The notes: a model not told the origin generated them from the sequence alone. A stretch of DNA of 64,000 bases from an uncultured Pseudobutyrivibrio sp. (GCA_900546435.1 URCQ01000002.1:74213-138212); one strand, 5' to 3'. Counted from the first letter of the stretch, positions 1 to 8,846 are shown. Translations and numbers: made by a program.

Positions 1-931
1 TATTTTCTAATATCAGATTGATATCTTTCATATTGCTTCCGAATACCGCCTCACGAATACCATGATCAGCAATATAGTACTTCTCGTTTGTAGATAGTAT
101 CTGTTTTCCTTGCAAATCTTCACGCTTCACCTGATAGAACAAGTAAGCTTCGCAACAGTATCTGATGTAGTTCAAGATTGTTTCCGGAGCAACGGTACGC
201 TGTTCGTTTTTCAAAAATTTTGCAAGAGATGTTGCGGAGAATGTCATACCGACATTGGCAACCACGTAAGCAATGATACGTTCCAACAAATCCACATCAC
301 GGATTTTATTCCGCTTCACGATGTCCTTTAGCTGAACGGAATTGAATAAATCCTGAAGATATTGCCTGGACGGCTCCCCTGCATAACGAAGGTTCGCAAG
401 ATAAGGCATACCTCCGGTAAGCAGGTACTTTTGAAAACACTGTTGGATTGAATCATTGGGATTATACGAGCGATACAATTCCATAAATTCCGCAAAAGAA
501 AATGGATAAATTACAAACTCTACATACCTCCCGCCAAGATAAGTCGCAAGCTCACCAGACAGTAGATTCGCATTCGAGCCGGTAATGTAAATATCACAAT
601 CCAGCGAAACACGGAAAGAGTTTATACACTTCTCCCAATCTTTAACTTCCTGAATCTCATCAAAAAAAAGATAGACTTTGCCGTCAATTTCCTTTGCACG
701 TCTGATGACCTCGTCGTGCAAAGCTTGCGCAGTTTGCAAATGAGAATAACTTAGGTCTTCAAAATTGATAGCAAAAAGCTGCGTTTCACTGACACCGGAT
801 TCGATAAGCTCCTGCTTGATCAATTCCAACATAACTGACTTTCCGCACCGTCGAATTCCAGTCATGACCTTAATTAGTTCTGTCCCGATGAATGGGCGTA
901 TACGGTTCATATATAGTTCGCGTTTAATCAT
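1..931 (-). CDS. AAA family ATPase with DUF4143 domain, 3' end cut by window
   Basis: The reading frame starts at an ATG at 931 and runs off the left edge, giving at least 310 residues. Near the N-terminus it has a Walker A motif (GIRRCGKS) and later a Walker B (VYLFFDEIQE), the AAA_14 pattern. The rest matches the DUF4143 layout (YLLTGGMPY, then a winged-helix-like part with SATSLAKFLKNEQ). Proteins of this family are common, often transferred between genomes, and have no settled function. The AT-rich upstream region holds two copies of TTATAACTGA (976-985 and 1015-1024). Family assignment is from motifs seen; no biochemical role is inferred. Confidence 0.85.
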   Translation of the reverse strand, partial: MIKRELYMNRIRPFIGTELIKVMTGIRRCGKSVMLELIKQELIESGVSETQLFAINFEDLSYSHLQTAQALHDEVIRRAKEIDGKVYLFFDEIQEVKDWEKCINSFRVSLDCDIYITGSNANLLSGELATYLGGRYVEFVIYPFSFAEFMELYRSYNPNDSIQQCFQKYLLTGGMPYLANLRYAGEPSRQYLQDLFNSVQLKDIVKRNKIRDVDLLERIIAYVVANVGMTFSATSLAKFLKNEQRTVAPETILNYIRYCCEAYLFYQVKREDLQGKQILSTNEKYYIADHGIREAVFGSNMKDINLILEN

Positions 932-1169
932 ACACCTTCGTCTCCTTCTTCGTAACTATCCATAGCATATCATATTTATAACTGAAATTCTATTTATAAT
1001 TTCATTTTTATAAGTTATAACTGATAAGATTTCTTCATAGCTATTGTCCCAAGTTATTACTATTTCAATACATTTGCATTACATAAATTCACTCCAAACC
1101 CCAAACGTGCTTTCTTTTGCACAATGTGATATGATAGATGCTAAGAACAAAAAGGGGGTTATTTTTATT

Positions 1170-1763
1170 ATGAATTTCAGATTACGGTATGGAGACGAGT
1201 TTGATGAGTCATATCTGACAAATGTTATGGGCATTGACGAAATCGTATATGCCGCCGATGGTTATGTCGGGGAATTACCAAATATGATTGCTCGTTACCA
1301 TGTGGAACATAGACAGTTTGTATGCCTTGAGGAAGTAGAGACTGGCCGTTTAGCAGGATATATCAACTTTGTTCCTTGTACGGAAGCACTTTACAAGAAC
1401 ATCCGTTACGAAAGCGAACGCATCCGCGATGACGACATTCGACCAGATGAGCTTCAGACATTAAATCATGATGGCAATCACCTCTTCCTGATATCTATTG
1501 CATTACATCCTGACTTTAAGGATACCGGTGCCATCAAGGAATTATCCAATGGCTGGATTGCATATCTCGCTCAGCTGGAACAAGAAGGTTATCCTATTAC
1601 AGATATCGGCGCTACTGCTGTATCTCCAGATGGACGAAAAGCTCTGCATCGTATGCAATTTGAACAGGAACGTGTCCTCAAGGAGGATGGTAACATTGTC
1701 TTCATCTGTGAAGGTGACAGACTTCGTAAGCTTTTAAATAAGGATTTGCGTTTTAATGGATAA
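1170..1763 (+). CDS. GNAT-like acetyltransferase
   Basis: A 197-residue protein that looks like a GNAT N-acetyltransferase: beta strands around LAGYINFVP, then HLFLISIALHPDFKDTGAI, which resembles the acetyl-CoA binding region, although the classical Q/RxxGxG/A motif is degenerate. I place the start at 1170 because AAAGGGGGT lies 10 bases upstream; the same frame opens earlier at 1044 without such a site. The stop overlaps the start of the next gene by 8 bases, so the two are very likely translationally coupled. The acceptor substrate is unknown. Confidence 0.7.
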   Translation: MNFRLRYGDEFDESYLTNVMGIDEIVYAADGYVGELPNMIARYHVEHRQFVCLEEVETGRLAGYINFVPCTEALYKNIRYESERIRDDDIRPDELQTLNHDGNHLFLISIALHPDFKDTGAIKELSNGWIAYLAQLEQEGYPITDIGATAVSPDGRKALHRMQFEQERVLKEDGNIVFICEGDRLRKLLNKDLRFNG

Positions 1764-3141
1764 AAATACTCACGAAAAAAATTATGAAAATGACATTTAT
1801 CTGATGATTCCACTCGCCGACAATCAGAAAAACTGGCGCTTGAATGAACTCGGCATATTACAGCAGGCAGCACAGGATCAGCAGGACGACTATAGCCGTA
1901 TACCGGACAATTTCTCCCGCAGACTATTATGCAGCCTGCAAGCCTATCTGGAATATGAGTGCAGCAATGCGGTTGTGGACGAATTACGCATGGCTTATCT
2001 GGGTGAGTTTTCTTTTGTTCACTCTACGGATGATTATCCTAAAAAGGGACAAGAACCGGAAGTGATCGGCACTTCCCCTTGCCAGATGATTCTCACTGCA
2101 CATCACGCTACGCATATGTATATTCTGACTCTGGTTCTTCCCAAAGATACCATACGCCAGTTTTCAACAACGCAGGTATTAGATCAGATTAGTCATGAAA
2201 GTCTTTGGATCACCTGCCCGGAAGATGGTGCCACTTATTTGCAAGGTGTTTCCAAGAAATATACCACAATGCCAACGTACGTTAGTCTGTACGACTATCT
2301 CAAATACAAATACGGACTTTTAAAATGTGGCGCCGGAAAAGCTTTCCTTTTGCTTTCCGACCGTCCTTCGGATGAGACAGAGTTCCACTGCATGATGGCC
2401 GGTGAAACATATGACAGTCTGCATCAGGATTTCCACATTGCAAGTGATAACATTTCTCAGATTTGTAACGAAAATCATGCACAGTATGATTATTACGAAG
2501 TCTACATGTCTGAAATGGTTGTTGCCTGCATTATGAAAAACTTTTCTGATGATATGGATGAGCGAATCGACATTACTGCAACCTATGCGTTTATCGTTAT
2601 TCTTGCCATGTTCCAAAATACATCCATCGAAAAGGTAAATATGCAGATTTCCAATGCACTTTCCAATGATGGAGATATTTCCCATGAGGAAATTCTTAGT
2701 CTGTATCGTAATTTTGGAAAAACGGTTCGTTTCTGGGAAAAGAACAATTATAAATATTGGGGAACCCAACAGGAAGCTGCCTGTATTGTGGAAGCATTTG
2801 GAAACAAAGAATTAAAAGAGACCTATTATGAGCATCAGGAATTCTTAGAGCACATCGCAGAACTAAAAAGTGCAAAAGCCGAGGAGCGAAATGGTTTCAT
2901 CCTCAATATTGTTGCCACTATCCTCGCTGTTATTCAGGTACAGGATTTTATCGTATCACTTTTAGAAAATTTCTATGGAAATGTTGGAATCAATGTAGAT
3001 TATGCAACCAGTACATTTTCTACCTTAATCATCTGTGGAACGTTTTCGTTTGTCGTTGTTTTAATGATTATCAATCGCATGCGCATCAAAATGCGCAAAG
3101 GAGACATGCATATAAAGGAGTTGCGGGATGAAGATGAATAA
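1756..3141 (+). CDS. Unknown protein with C-terminal membrane hairpin
   Basis: I do not recognise this 461-residue protein. Most of it is predicted soluble. The last quarter has a charged helix (HIAELKSAKAEERNG) followed by two hydrophobic segments (around NIVATILAVIQVQDFIVSLL and TLIICGTFSFVVVLMIINRM) and a basic cytoplasmic tail, which suggests a membrane-anchored cytosolic domain. This tail arrangement resembles the CorA-like or DUF-type anchors seen on unrelated sensors, but no motif proves that. It overlaps the GNAT gene upstream by 8 bases and the membrane protein gene downstream by 14 bases. The three genes therefore form a tight operon and probably act together. Confidence 0.75.
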   Translation: MDKNTHEKNYENDIYLMIPLADNQKNWRLNELGILQQAAQDQQDDYSRIPDNFSRRLLCSLQAYLEYECSNAVVDELRMAYLGEFSFVHSTDDYPKKGQEPEVIGTSPCQMILTAHHATHMYILTLVLPKDTIRQFSTTQVLDQISHESLWITCPEDGATYLQGVSKKYTTMPTYVSLYDYLKYKYGLLKCGAGKAFLLLSDRPSDETEFHCMMAGETYDSLHQDFHIASDNISQICNENHAQYDYYEVYMSEMVVACIMKNFSDDMDERIDITATYAFIVILAMFQNTSIEKVNMQISNALSNDGDISHEEILSLYRNFGKTVRFWEKNNYKYWGTQQEAACIVEAFGNKELKETYYEHQEFLEHIAELKSAKAEERNGFILNIVATILAVIQVQDFIVSLLENFYGNVGINVDYATSTFSTLIICGTFSFVVVLMIINRMRIKMRKGDMHIKELRDEDE

Positions 3142-3778
3142 AAAAGCAAAAGGAATCTGGAACAACAAACCTTTCTGGTGCATTCTTATATTTGGACTCG
3201 CCGTTTTATGTTCCAGCATTAAAGTTTTGGTTCTGCCACAAGGTGGTAGCCTGACCTATTTTAGTCTTCTTATTTTATGGCTGATGACCTTTATCTACGG
3301 TCCACGCTATGGACTCATTGCCTCTGTCATATTTGGCTTTGTCCGCCTCGGCATTACCTATCTGACAGGAGAATACATCAATCCAAATATCTGGTCGATT
3401 ATTCTCGAATATCCTGTGGCGCACGGTCTTTTCTGTCTTGGTGGATTTTTATCAGAACCGAAAAAGAAAACAGATCTTGCAATTGCTGAAAACGAATCGA
3501 TACAGGTAGAGCCGTATAAGCTTCGTATGGGTTATGTGATAGGTGTAGCTGCCATGCTTGGCTGTTATGTCATATCTGCCGAATTGTTCTATCCCGCCTA
3601 TCGGGAAGGATTTTGGAACAATCTGATCTATAACATTATTTACGACAGTAGTTATCTTCTGATTGAAGGATTTTTCTCTGTGCTGCTTCTATGTATTCCA
3701 CAAGTAACACAGGCAATTTATTATGTAAAATATGTTGCTACACATATTGATGAAGACGACACCCTAGAATGCTTTTAA
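3128..3778 (+). CDS. ThiT-like ECF transporter S component (putative)
   Basis: A 216-residue integral membrane protein with about six hydrophobic segments. The early stretch LPQGGSLTYFSLL followed by YGPRYGLIASVIFG and a G-rich segment resembles ThiT/YuaJ, the thiamine-binding S component of energy-coupling-factor transporters. The loop between helices 4 and 5 carries an unusual charged insert (SEPKKKTDLAIAENESIQ). No TPP riboswitch is visible upstream and no ECF ATPases lie nearby, so thiamine specificity is uncertain. It is the last gene of the operon that starts with the GNAT; its stop codon sits inside the terminator hairpin. Confidence 0.55.
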   Translation: MKMNKKAKGIWNNKPFWCILIFGLAVLCSSIKVLVLPQGGSLTYFSLLILWLMTFIYGPRYGLIASVIFGFVRLGITYLTGEYINPNIWSIILEYPVAHGLFCLGGFLSEPKKKTDLAIAENESIQVEPYKLRMGYVIGVAAMLGCYVISAELFYPAYREGFWNNLIYNIIYDSSYLLIEGFFSVLLLCIPQVTQAIYYVKYVATHIDEDDTLECF

Positions 3779-3797
3779 AGCACCTAGGGTGTTTTTC
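3759..3797 (+). terminator. Rho-independent terminator overlapping a stop codon
   Basis: Stem ACACCCTAG (3759-3767) pairs perfectly with CTAGGGTGT (3784-3792), with an inner TGCTTT/AAAGCA stem, followed by TTTTTC. The ThiT-like stop codon (3776-3778) lies in the loop region. It ends the three-gene operon and also separates it from the convergent diguanylate cyclase gene. Confidence 0.85.
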
Positions 3798-5456
3798 TTA
3801 TACCTCTAAAATAACGGCGATATTCTTTCCTTGACCTTTCGCACGATACATCGCAAGATCTGCACATCGAACCAATTCAATATAATCCAGACTCTTTTTC
3901 GTTGTAACAACGCCAAGACTTCCAGTAATTGCCATATGACGATTTTCTGTCGAACTCTGGTATTCCTCCGCCAATCGTTCGATTACCGTATTCGCATCGG
4001 CCTTGATTTGTTCTCCTGAGATCTCACCTACATAGCAGAACACAAACTCATCACCACCAATACGTCCCACTTCTCCAAGAAACAGCGATTGTAATGTCTG
4101 CGCTACATAACATAGGATTTCATCGCCCTGCTGATGACCATAATCTGTATTAAATCTCTTAAAGTCGTCCACATCCAAAAAGCCAAAAATAATCTGCTCA
4201 CCATGTTCTGCTGCATACTCTACTTTTTCTCTGGCATACGCCTCAAACGCTCTTTTGTTCATAACACCGGTAAGTGGATCACTGTCTGCCTGCATCTGCA
4301 GTTTCTGCTGCGCATTCTTTTCCTGCTCATGCTTTTCTTCCACATAATCCATCAATTCATTGATGCCTTCTGCCATTTTCCCCAACTCATCCCGAGACTC
4401 CACCGGCATACGCAGCGAATAATCCTGCGTCTGTCTGATTCTCTCAAACATATCCATCGCATTCTGGATTGGGTGCAAAATATGATTTGTCAGAAATATC
4501 TCTGATACAATTGCTCCAAAACATAGAACCAAAAACACTAAGGCGATCCACAATACAAACGACCACATATCGCGCTTTTGTTCTGACAAATTTTCACTGA
4601 CACGAATGCCCCACTCTGTATATTGTACATCTGAATAATAGGTAATGTATTTATCTCCACCATAATGATAAATGATCTCACCCGTCGGGTTTGCCTCATG
4701 GTCAATTGCACTGTATTTCTCGTGGAATTCATTTCGGTCTTTGGTCGTAGAAACAAAATGACGCCGGCTTGTCTTGTCTTCCTTCGTCCCCGCAGTAATG
4801 ATGTTGTTCGCTCCATCCAGCAAATAAAAGGTTCCTGCAGACAACGATTCCATACTCAGACGTAGTTGATCAAAATATGCGGTATCCAGTTCTTCTACGA
4901 CATAGCCAACTAGAGCATCTCCGTTATATATTCCAATATAAGCCGGAACCACCCTCTTTGCGCCATTGTTCGTTTCACGCTCGTAAACATCTCCCATAAT
5001 AAATTCACCTGTGTGAAATTTATCATCTAGAATAAGCATTTTACTAATTTCCTGTAATTCATACTGTTCGCTGGATCCCACCACATGAAAATCGCGATCC
5101 AAAACAGACACACTTACTACATAATCCGCATGGTTTACCTGCTGTTGCAATAAGTTGTCAAGATACCCGCTCTGATCTTTTTCCTTTCCATCCAGACTAT
5201 CCTGTGCTGCATCTACAACCAGTTCATAACTGGCTATCGTCGACATTGCATTTTTTCTTCTCTCTGCAAACTTCTGGATATTTATAATCTGATTCTTGCT
5301 GATTGCCTTTAAATTGCATTCTGTCAACGCATCTATTTTCCGACTTGTTTCATAAAGAGAAAACGCACCAAAAACACACAGCGGTGCAATCGAAAAAAGC
5401 AACAGCATCGCTAGCACACGCCTCTTTAATTTACTTTTCTTTTTCTTCCCAAGCAT
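3798..5456 (-). CDS. Membrane diguanylate cyclase (Cache-HAMP-GGDEF)
   Basis: A 552-residue cyclic-di-GMP synthase. A transmembrane helix near residues 12-32 is followed by an extracytoplasmic sensor of about 260 residues with a Cache-like pattern (YIGIYNGDALVGYVVEELD), then a second membrane helix near 300-325, a HAMP linker, a short coiled coil and a GGDEF domain. The active-site GGDEF is at residues 467-471, inside GRIGGDEFVF, so the enzyme should be active. The RxxD inhibitory I-site expected a few residues upstream is absent (the residues are LFLGEVGR). The sensed ligand is unknown. AAAGGGGGT precedes the ATG. A PilZ-bearing chemoreceptor at 15950 is a possible c-di-GMP target in the same window. 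Confidence 0.92.
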   Translation of the reverse strand: MLGKKKKSKLKRRVLAMLLLFSIAPLCVFGAFSLYETSRKIDALTECNLKAISKNQIINIQKFAERRKNAMSTIASYELVVDAAQDSLDGKEKDQSGYLDNLLQQQVNHADYVVSVSVLDRDFHVVGSSEQYELQEISKMLILDDKFHTGEFIMGDVYERETNNGAKRVVPAYIGIYNGDALVGYVVEELDTAYFDQLRLSMESLSAGTFYLLDGANNIITAGTKEDKTSRRHFVSTTKDRNEFHEKYSAIDHEANPTGEIIYHYGGDKYITYYSDVQYTEWGIRVSENLSEQKRDMWSFVLWIALVFLVLCFGAIVSEIFLTNHILHPIQNAMDMFERIRQTQDYSLRMPVESRDELGKMAEGINELMDYVEEKHEQEKNAQQKLQMQADSDPLTGVMNKRAFEAYAREKVEYAAEHGEQIIFGFLDVDDFKRFNTDYGHQQGDEILCYVAQTLQSLFLGEVGRIGGDEFVFCYVGEISGEQIKADANTVIERLAEEYQSSTENRHMAITGSLGVVTTKKSLDYIELVRCADLAMYRAKGQGKNIAVILEV

Positions 5457-5492
5457 ACGCCAACCCCCTTTATCTTAATGTAATAACAATGG

Positions 5493-5984
5493 CTATAGAT
5501 ATTGCCCCCATTGCCCGATCAGACGTTCCAATGAATATGCAGCATTTGCCGGACTTGTCGATGGCAGTGTAATCGCCTCAATTTCAATCACGTTCTGCTG
5601 ATATTTTTTATAATATTTTCCTGATGTGGCACCATTACAAAATACTTTATCAATCTTGGACTTTTCTATGATTGGCTGCAAATTCGTCGGTACGACATTT
5701 CGTATACTACTGTCACTTGAACCTATAATATCGCAACTATAAATCGTATCCCATAGTGCAATATGATTCCGATACAGCATATCCTTTTTCTCGTCGATTG
5801 TTTGCGGCACCTTTTCCTGTAAAACAGCTGCCATAACTTTCCAAAAACGATTCTGCGGATGTCCGTAAAAGAACATTTGCTCTCTGGACTTTACTGATGG
5901 GAGACTTCCCAAAATAAGAATCTGTGATTCCGCATCATATAATGGCGGAAACGGATGTCTGATATGTTCATACATTGTATTCAT
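5493..5984 (-). CDS. Hypoxanthine-DNA glycosylase (UDG superfamily)
   Basis: A 163-residue uracil-DNA-glycosylase-fold protein of the DNA-deoxyinosine glycosylase type (UDG family 6). Diagnostic stretches are LILGSLPSVKSREQMFFYG with HPQNRFW near the N-terminus and LPSTSPANAAYS near the C-terminus. Family members excise hypoxanthine arising from adenine deamination and start base-excision repair. It lies 12 bases behind the sodium symporter gene and is probably co-transcribed, with no obvious functional link. Confidence 0.85.
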   Translation of the reverse strand: MNTMYEHIRHPFPPLYDAESQILILGSLPSVKSREQMFFYGHPQNRFWKVMAAVLQEKVPQTIDEKKDMLYRNHIALWDTIYSCDIIGSSDSSIRNVVPTNLQPIIEKSKIDKVFCNGATSGKYYKKYQQNVIEIEAITLPSTSPANAAYSLERLIGQWGQYL

Positions 5985-5996
5985 AAAATAACCTTT

Positions 5997-7403
5997 TTAT
6001 CCCAACATGCCAAGCACACGGTCTAATAATCCTGTTGACTGCAAGAACAAAATCACCATAATAACCGGTGCAACAAACTTAATCATCACATTATACAAAT
6101 GCTTTCTTGAGAATTTGCCATTTGGATGTTCCATTTCTTCTGCAATCCACTTTGGTCCCACAATCCATCCAATGAGAATCGTTGAAAAGACAGAAATCAG
6201 TGGCATCAAAAAACTGTTGCTGATGTAATCCATAATGTCAAGCAACTGTCCGGTAGAACCATTTGGCAGATTCACTTCTACATAGAAAATACTATATCCC
6301 AAAGCAATCACTGCTGTTGCAATCAAATAAATCATCGTCAAAACACTTGTTGTCTTTTTTCGTTCTGTATGAAAGATTTCCATGCAATTGGCTGTAATAG
6401 CTTCCAAAACAGAAATACAGGAAGTCAAGGCTGCAAATGCTGTCAGTAAGAAGAATACCAACCCAATCACATAGCCGGCTTTTCCCATTGCATAAAATGT
6501 CTTTGGCAAAGCCACAAACATCAAGCTTGGACCTGCTGCCATACCATCCATACCAGAGAACACAAAAATGGTTGGAATAATCATCATACCTGCAAGAACT
6601 GCTACCGCAGTGTCTACAATTTCAATCTGTGCTACCGACTTATTTAAATCGACATCTTTTTTCACGTAAGAACCATACGTAATCATAATTCCCATAGATA
6701 CACTGAGAGAGAAAAACAACTGACTCATCGCATCGAGTGTAATCTGTAAAAACCGGGATACCGTCAACCCCGATACATCAGGAAGTAAATAAACCCTCAA
6801 ACCGTCAAGTCCACTTCTCATAATTCCACTTTCATCACTTGCACGCAAGGTCAGTGAAAAAATAGCGATTCCCACAACCATGACAAGAAGAATTGGCATA
6901 ATAAACTTACTACATCTTTCAATGCCGCCTTCCACGCCGTTATATACGATAAAACCGGTAATTAACATAAAAATCAATCCATACCAGACAGACGATGGAT
7001 CTGTAATAAATCCGGTAAAATAAGAATCTTCTGCTGCTGCAGCAAAATCTCCTGTCAGATACACTGTAAAATACTTTAAAATCCATCCACCAATCACAGC
7101 GTAATACGTCATAATCAGCATTGGCACTAAAAAAGTCAGAAGTCCTAACTTTTTCCAACCCGGTCGCATTGTCTCATAAGCGGCAACAGCACTCTTTCCT
7201 GTCTTACGGCCGATTGCGATATCTGTTGTAAGCAGCGTAAACCCAAAAGTCAACACCAGCACAATATAGATAATCAAAAACAAGCCGCCACCATCTTTTG
7301 CAACTAAATACGGAAAACGCCATAAGTTTCCCACGCCCACGGCACTTCCTGCTGCCGCCAGAACAAATCCGATCTGGCCGCTAAAACTACTTTTCTTTTT
7401 CAT
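5997..7403 (-). CDS. Sodium-dependent transporter, NSS/SNF family
   Basis: A 468-residue, roughly 11-12 helix neurotransmitter:sodium symporter family protein (LeuT/MhsT type). The hallmark helix 1 sequence GSAVGVGNLWRFPYL, which forms part of the sodium and substrate sites by helix unwinding, is intact. Bacterial members usually import amino acids; the exact substrate cannot be read from sequence. A good Shine-Dalgarno (AGGAGAAA) lies upstream of the ATG, and a terminator hairpin at 7461-7489 separates it from the DUF134-NifX gene. Confidence 0.93.
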   Translation of the reverse strand: MKKKSSFSGQIGFVLAAAGSAVGVGNLWRFPYLVAKDGGGLFLIIYIVLVLTFGFTLLTTDIAIGRKTGKSAVAAYETMRPGWKKLGLLTFLVPMLIMTYYAVIGGWILKYFTVYLTGDFAAAAEDSYFTGFITDPSSVWYGLIFMLITGFIVYNGVEGGIERCSKFIMPILLVMVVGIAIFSLTLRASDESGIMRSGLDGLRVYLLPDVSGLTVSRFLQITLDAMSQLFFSLSVSMGIMITYGSYVKKDVDLNKSVAQIEIVDTAVAVLAGMMIIPTIFVFSGMDGMAAGPSLMFVALPKTFYAMGKAGYVIGLVFFLLTAFAALTSCISVLEAITANCMEIFHTERKKTTSVLTMIYLIATAVIALGYSIFYVEVNLPNGSTGQLLDIMDYISNSFLMPLISVFSTILIGWIVGPKWIAEEMEHPNGKFSRKHLYNVMIKFVAPVIMVILFLQSTGLLDRVLGMLG

Positions 7404-7460
7404 CTTTTTAAATTTCTCCTGTTTTTGTCGTTATTTTGTATTTTTCCCGAAATAGAAAAT

Positions 7461-7492
7461 AACCACTGCGTAAAGACTACACAGTGGTTATA
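7461..7492 (-). terminator. Terminator after the DUF134-NifX gene
   Basis: Stem AACCACTG (7461-7468) pairs with CAGTGGTT (7482-7489). Read on the minus strand it is followed by a T-rich run. Its stem is nearly identical to the hairpin at 8783-8809. Confidence 0.7.
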
Positions 7493-7532
7493 TTATACCA
7501 AGAATATTCTGTTGTGCCTAGGGATTTCTTCC

Positions 7533-8294
7533 TTAATTTCCGCTACATCCGTGCTTATCTTCGCCGCAAGAATGACCTTCTCCATGACCATGATGTGAGC
7601 ACTGTACATTTGGATTGTATCCCAGATTATTTGCCAAAAGTGCATCAACTGCTGCATCACAAGATCCTGCTACACCGCCGTACAACTGGATACCAGCCTG
7701 TGCCAATGCATTCTGTGCACCGCCACCAATACCTCCACAAATCAGCACATCTACCTTTGCACCTGTAAGAAATCCTGCAAGTGCTCCATGACCCTGTCCG
7801 TTTGTATCCACAACCTGGGTATTTACAATCTTACCTTCTTCTACATCATAAAACTTAAACTGTTCTGAATGTCCAAAATGCTGGAAAATATTTCCATCCT
7901 CATATGTTACTGCGATTCTCATTTGCTTTTCTCCCTTCTCTTGAAACTGATCTCCATACCTATGTCTCTGGCAACCGCCACAATGACATACGTCTTCCTT
8001 GCCTTCACAAAGGCGGTAATCTCCTCCTTCAATACGAAGGGGCATACCCTCTACGAGTGCTGTTGCAATTTTCGCTCTGGCAGTATTGTAAATCGCCTGT
8101 GCTGTTGTCCTTGCCACCTGCATATAACTGCTGCATTCTTCCTGTGAAAAACCCTGCTCATCAATCAAACGGATTGCTTCAAACTCATCCACAGTCAACA
8201 CAACCGGCTTTTGATTTACATCCTGTCCTACAGGCACAAAGTTACATACCTTTGGCATGTGGCACACTTTTCTGCACTTTCTCGGTCTTGGCAT
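7533..8294 (-). CDS. DUF134 DNA-binding domain fused to NifX/NifB-type domain
   Basis: A 253-residue two-domain protein. Residues 1-110 are a DUF134 domain: MPRPRKCRKV, then a helix-turn-helix-like stretch (LTVDEFEAIRLIDEQGFSQEEC). A cysteine- and histidine-rich linker (CEGKEDVCHCGGCQRH) follows. The second half is the dinitrogenase iron-molybdenum cofactor biosynthesis fold (MRIAVTYEDGNIFQHFGHSEQF, CGGIGGGAQNAL). The tail is rich in His and Cys (CSHHGHGEGHSCGEDKHGC), suggesting metal or iron-sulfur binding. No nitrogenase genes are present; stand-alone NifX-like proteins of this type are common in anaerobes. Two CATATG-centred palindromes upstream suggest autoregulation. Confidence 0.9.
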   Translation of the reverse strand: MPRPRKCRKVCHMPKVCNFVPVGQDVNQKPVVLTVDEFEAIRLIDEQGFSQEECSSYMQVARTTAQAIYNTARAKIATALVEGMPLRIEGGDYRLCEGKEDVCHCGGCQRHRYGDQFQEKGEKQMRIAVTYEDGNIFQHFGHSEQFKFYDVEEGKIVNTQVVDTNGQGHGALAGFLTGAKVDVLICGGIGGGAQNALAQAGIQLYGGVAGSCDAAVDALLANNLGYNPNVQCSHHGHGEGHSCGEDKHGCSGN

Positions 8295-8311
8295 GCTACG
8301 GCTCCTTTGTT

Positions 8312-8375
8312 ATTGGCATATGCCAGTTAATATTTCCATTCTTACTTTACGCTCATTTATGGCATATGTCAATTA
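8312..8375. promoter_or_regulatory. Paired palindromic operators upstream of DUF134-NifX
   Basis: TGGCATATGCCA (8314-8325) is a perfect 12-base palindrome. A second, inverted copy reads ATGGCATATGTCAA at 8360-8373, and its CATATG centre is 46 bases from the first. On the minus strand both fit TTGRCATATGCCA. They sit between 18 and 80 bases upstream of the DUF134-NifX start codon. Binding by the DUF134 domain itself is an inference. Confidence 0.6.
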
Positions 8376-8421
8376 CTATTGTAAGTATTTTCCTCTTGAA
8401 ATGAATATTTTTTACAAATGT

Positions 8422-8715
8422 TTATCCTTGCAATCCTGCTGACTGGCGGATCATGTCTTCCACAACGATGTCATAGATTTCACCGATCGTATTACAATAT
8501 TCCAGAACCTTCCAAGGCTCATTCGTATGGAAATGAATCTTGATCAAATCCTCATCGCCTGCTGCAATCAGGCAGTTCCCTTCAAAATGCTCTGTGATGT
8601 AATCTGCAATTTCATCTTCATCGAGATCCTCATCTCTGCGGTCAATCAGAAGCTGCGTATCATAACGATAGGCAAACTGATCTTCTTCTACATCTACACT
8701 ATTTACATTTCCCAT
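8422..8715 (-). CDS. Small stand-alone FakA/DAK-kinase-like middle domain
   Basis: A 97-residue acidic protein. The segment RYDTQLLIDRR, the acidic helix DEDLDEDEIADYI and especially GDEDLIKIHFHTNEPWKVLEYC match the middle domain of FakA/YloV (DAK2-domain fatty acid kinase subunit). There the same segment follows the kinase part. Here neither the kinase nor the phosphatase-like domain is present, and the ORF has its own Shine-Dalgarno (AGAGAGGAA). It may bind a partner or lipid as a free domain; no function is established from sequence. Confidence 0.75.
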   Translation of the reverse strand: MGNVNSVDVEEDQFAYRYDTQLLIDRRDEDLDEDEIADYITEHFEGNCLIAAGDEDLIKIHFHTNEPWKVLEYCNTIGEIYDIVVEDMIRQSAGLQG

Positions 8716-8782
8716 AATGAATTCCTCTCTTTCCGAATAGCATCTATCTACTATACCATCCTTCTTATCCTAAACATGAAAC

Positions 8783-8814
8783 AACCACTGCGCAAATCAC
8801 GCAGTGGTTTTATT
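8783..8814 (-). terminator. Terminator hairpin after the GH31 gene
   Basis: AACCACTGCG (8783-8792) pairs perfectly with CGCAGTGGTT (8800-8809). It is flanked by a T run on the plus side and a shorter T-rich stretch on the minus side. It separates the GH31 gene from the small FakA-like gene. Confidence 0.7.
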
Positions 8815-8846
8815 ATAGCACAATATCATTTCAAGCCGAGTAAAAT

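Noticed and set aside
976..1024. Two TTATAACTGA direct repeats upstream of the DUF4143 ATPase gene
   Set aside because: The region is very AT-rich and only ten bases match; chance is likely.
3128..3778. TPP riboswitch controlling the ThiT-like gene
   Set aside because: The gene overlaps the one before it and the operon leader is short; no THI box is seen.
7484..8404. Plus-strand open frames across the DUF134-NifX gene
   Set aside because: They have no ribosome binding sites and mirror the coding strand of the real gene.
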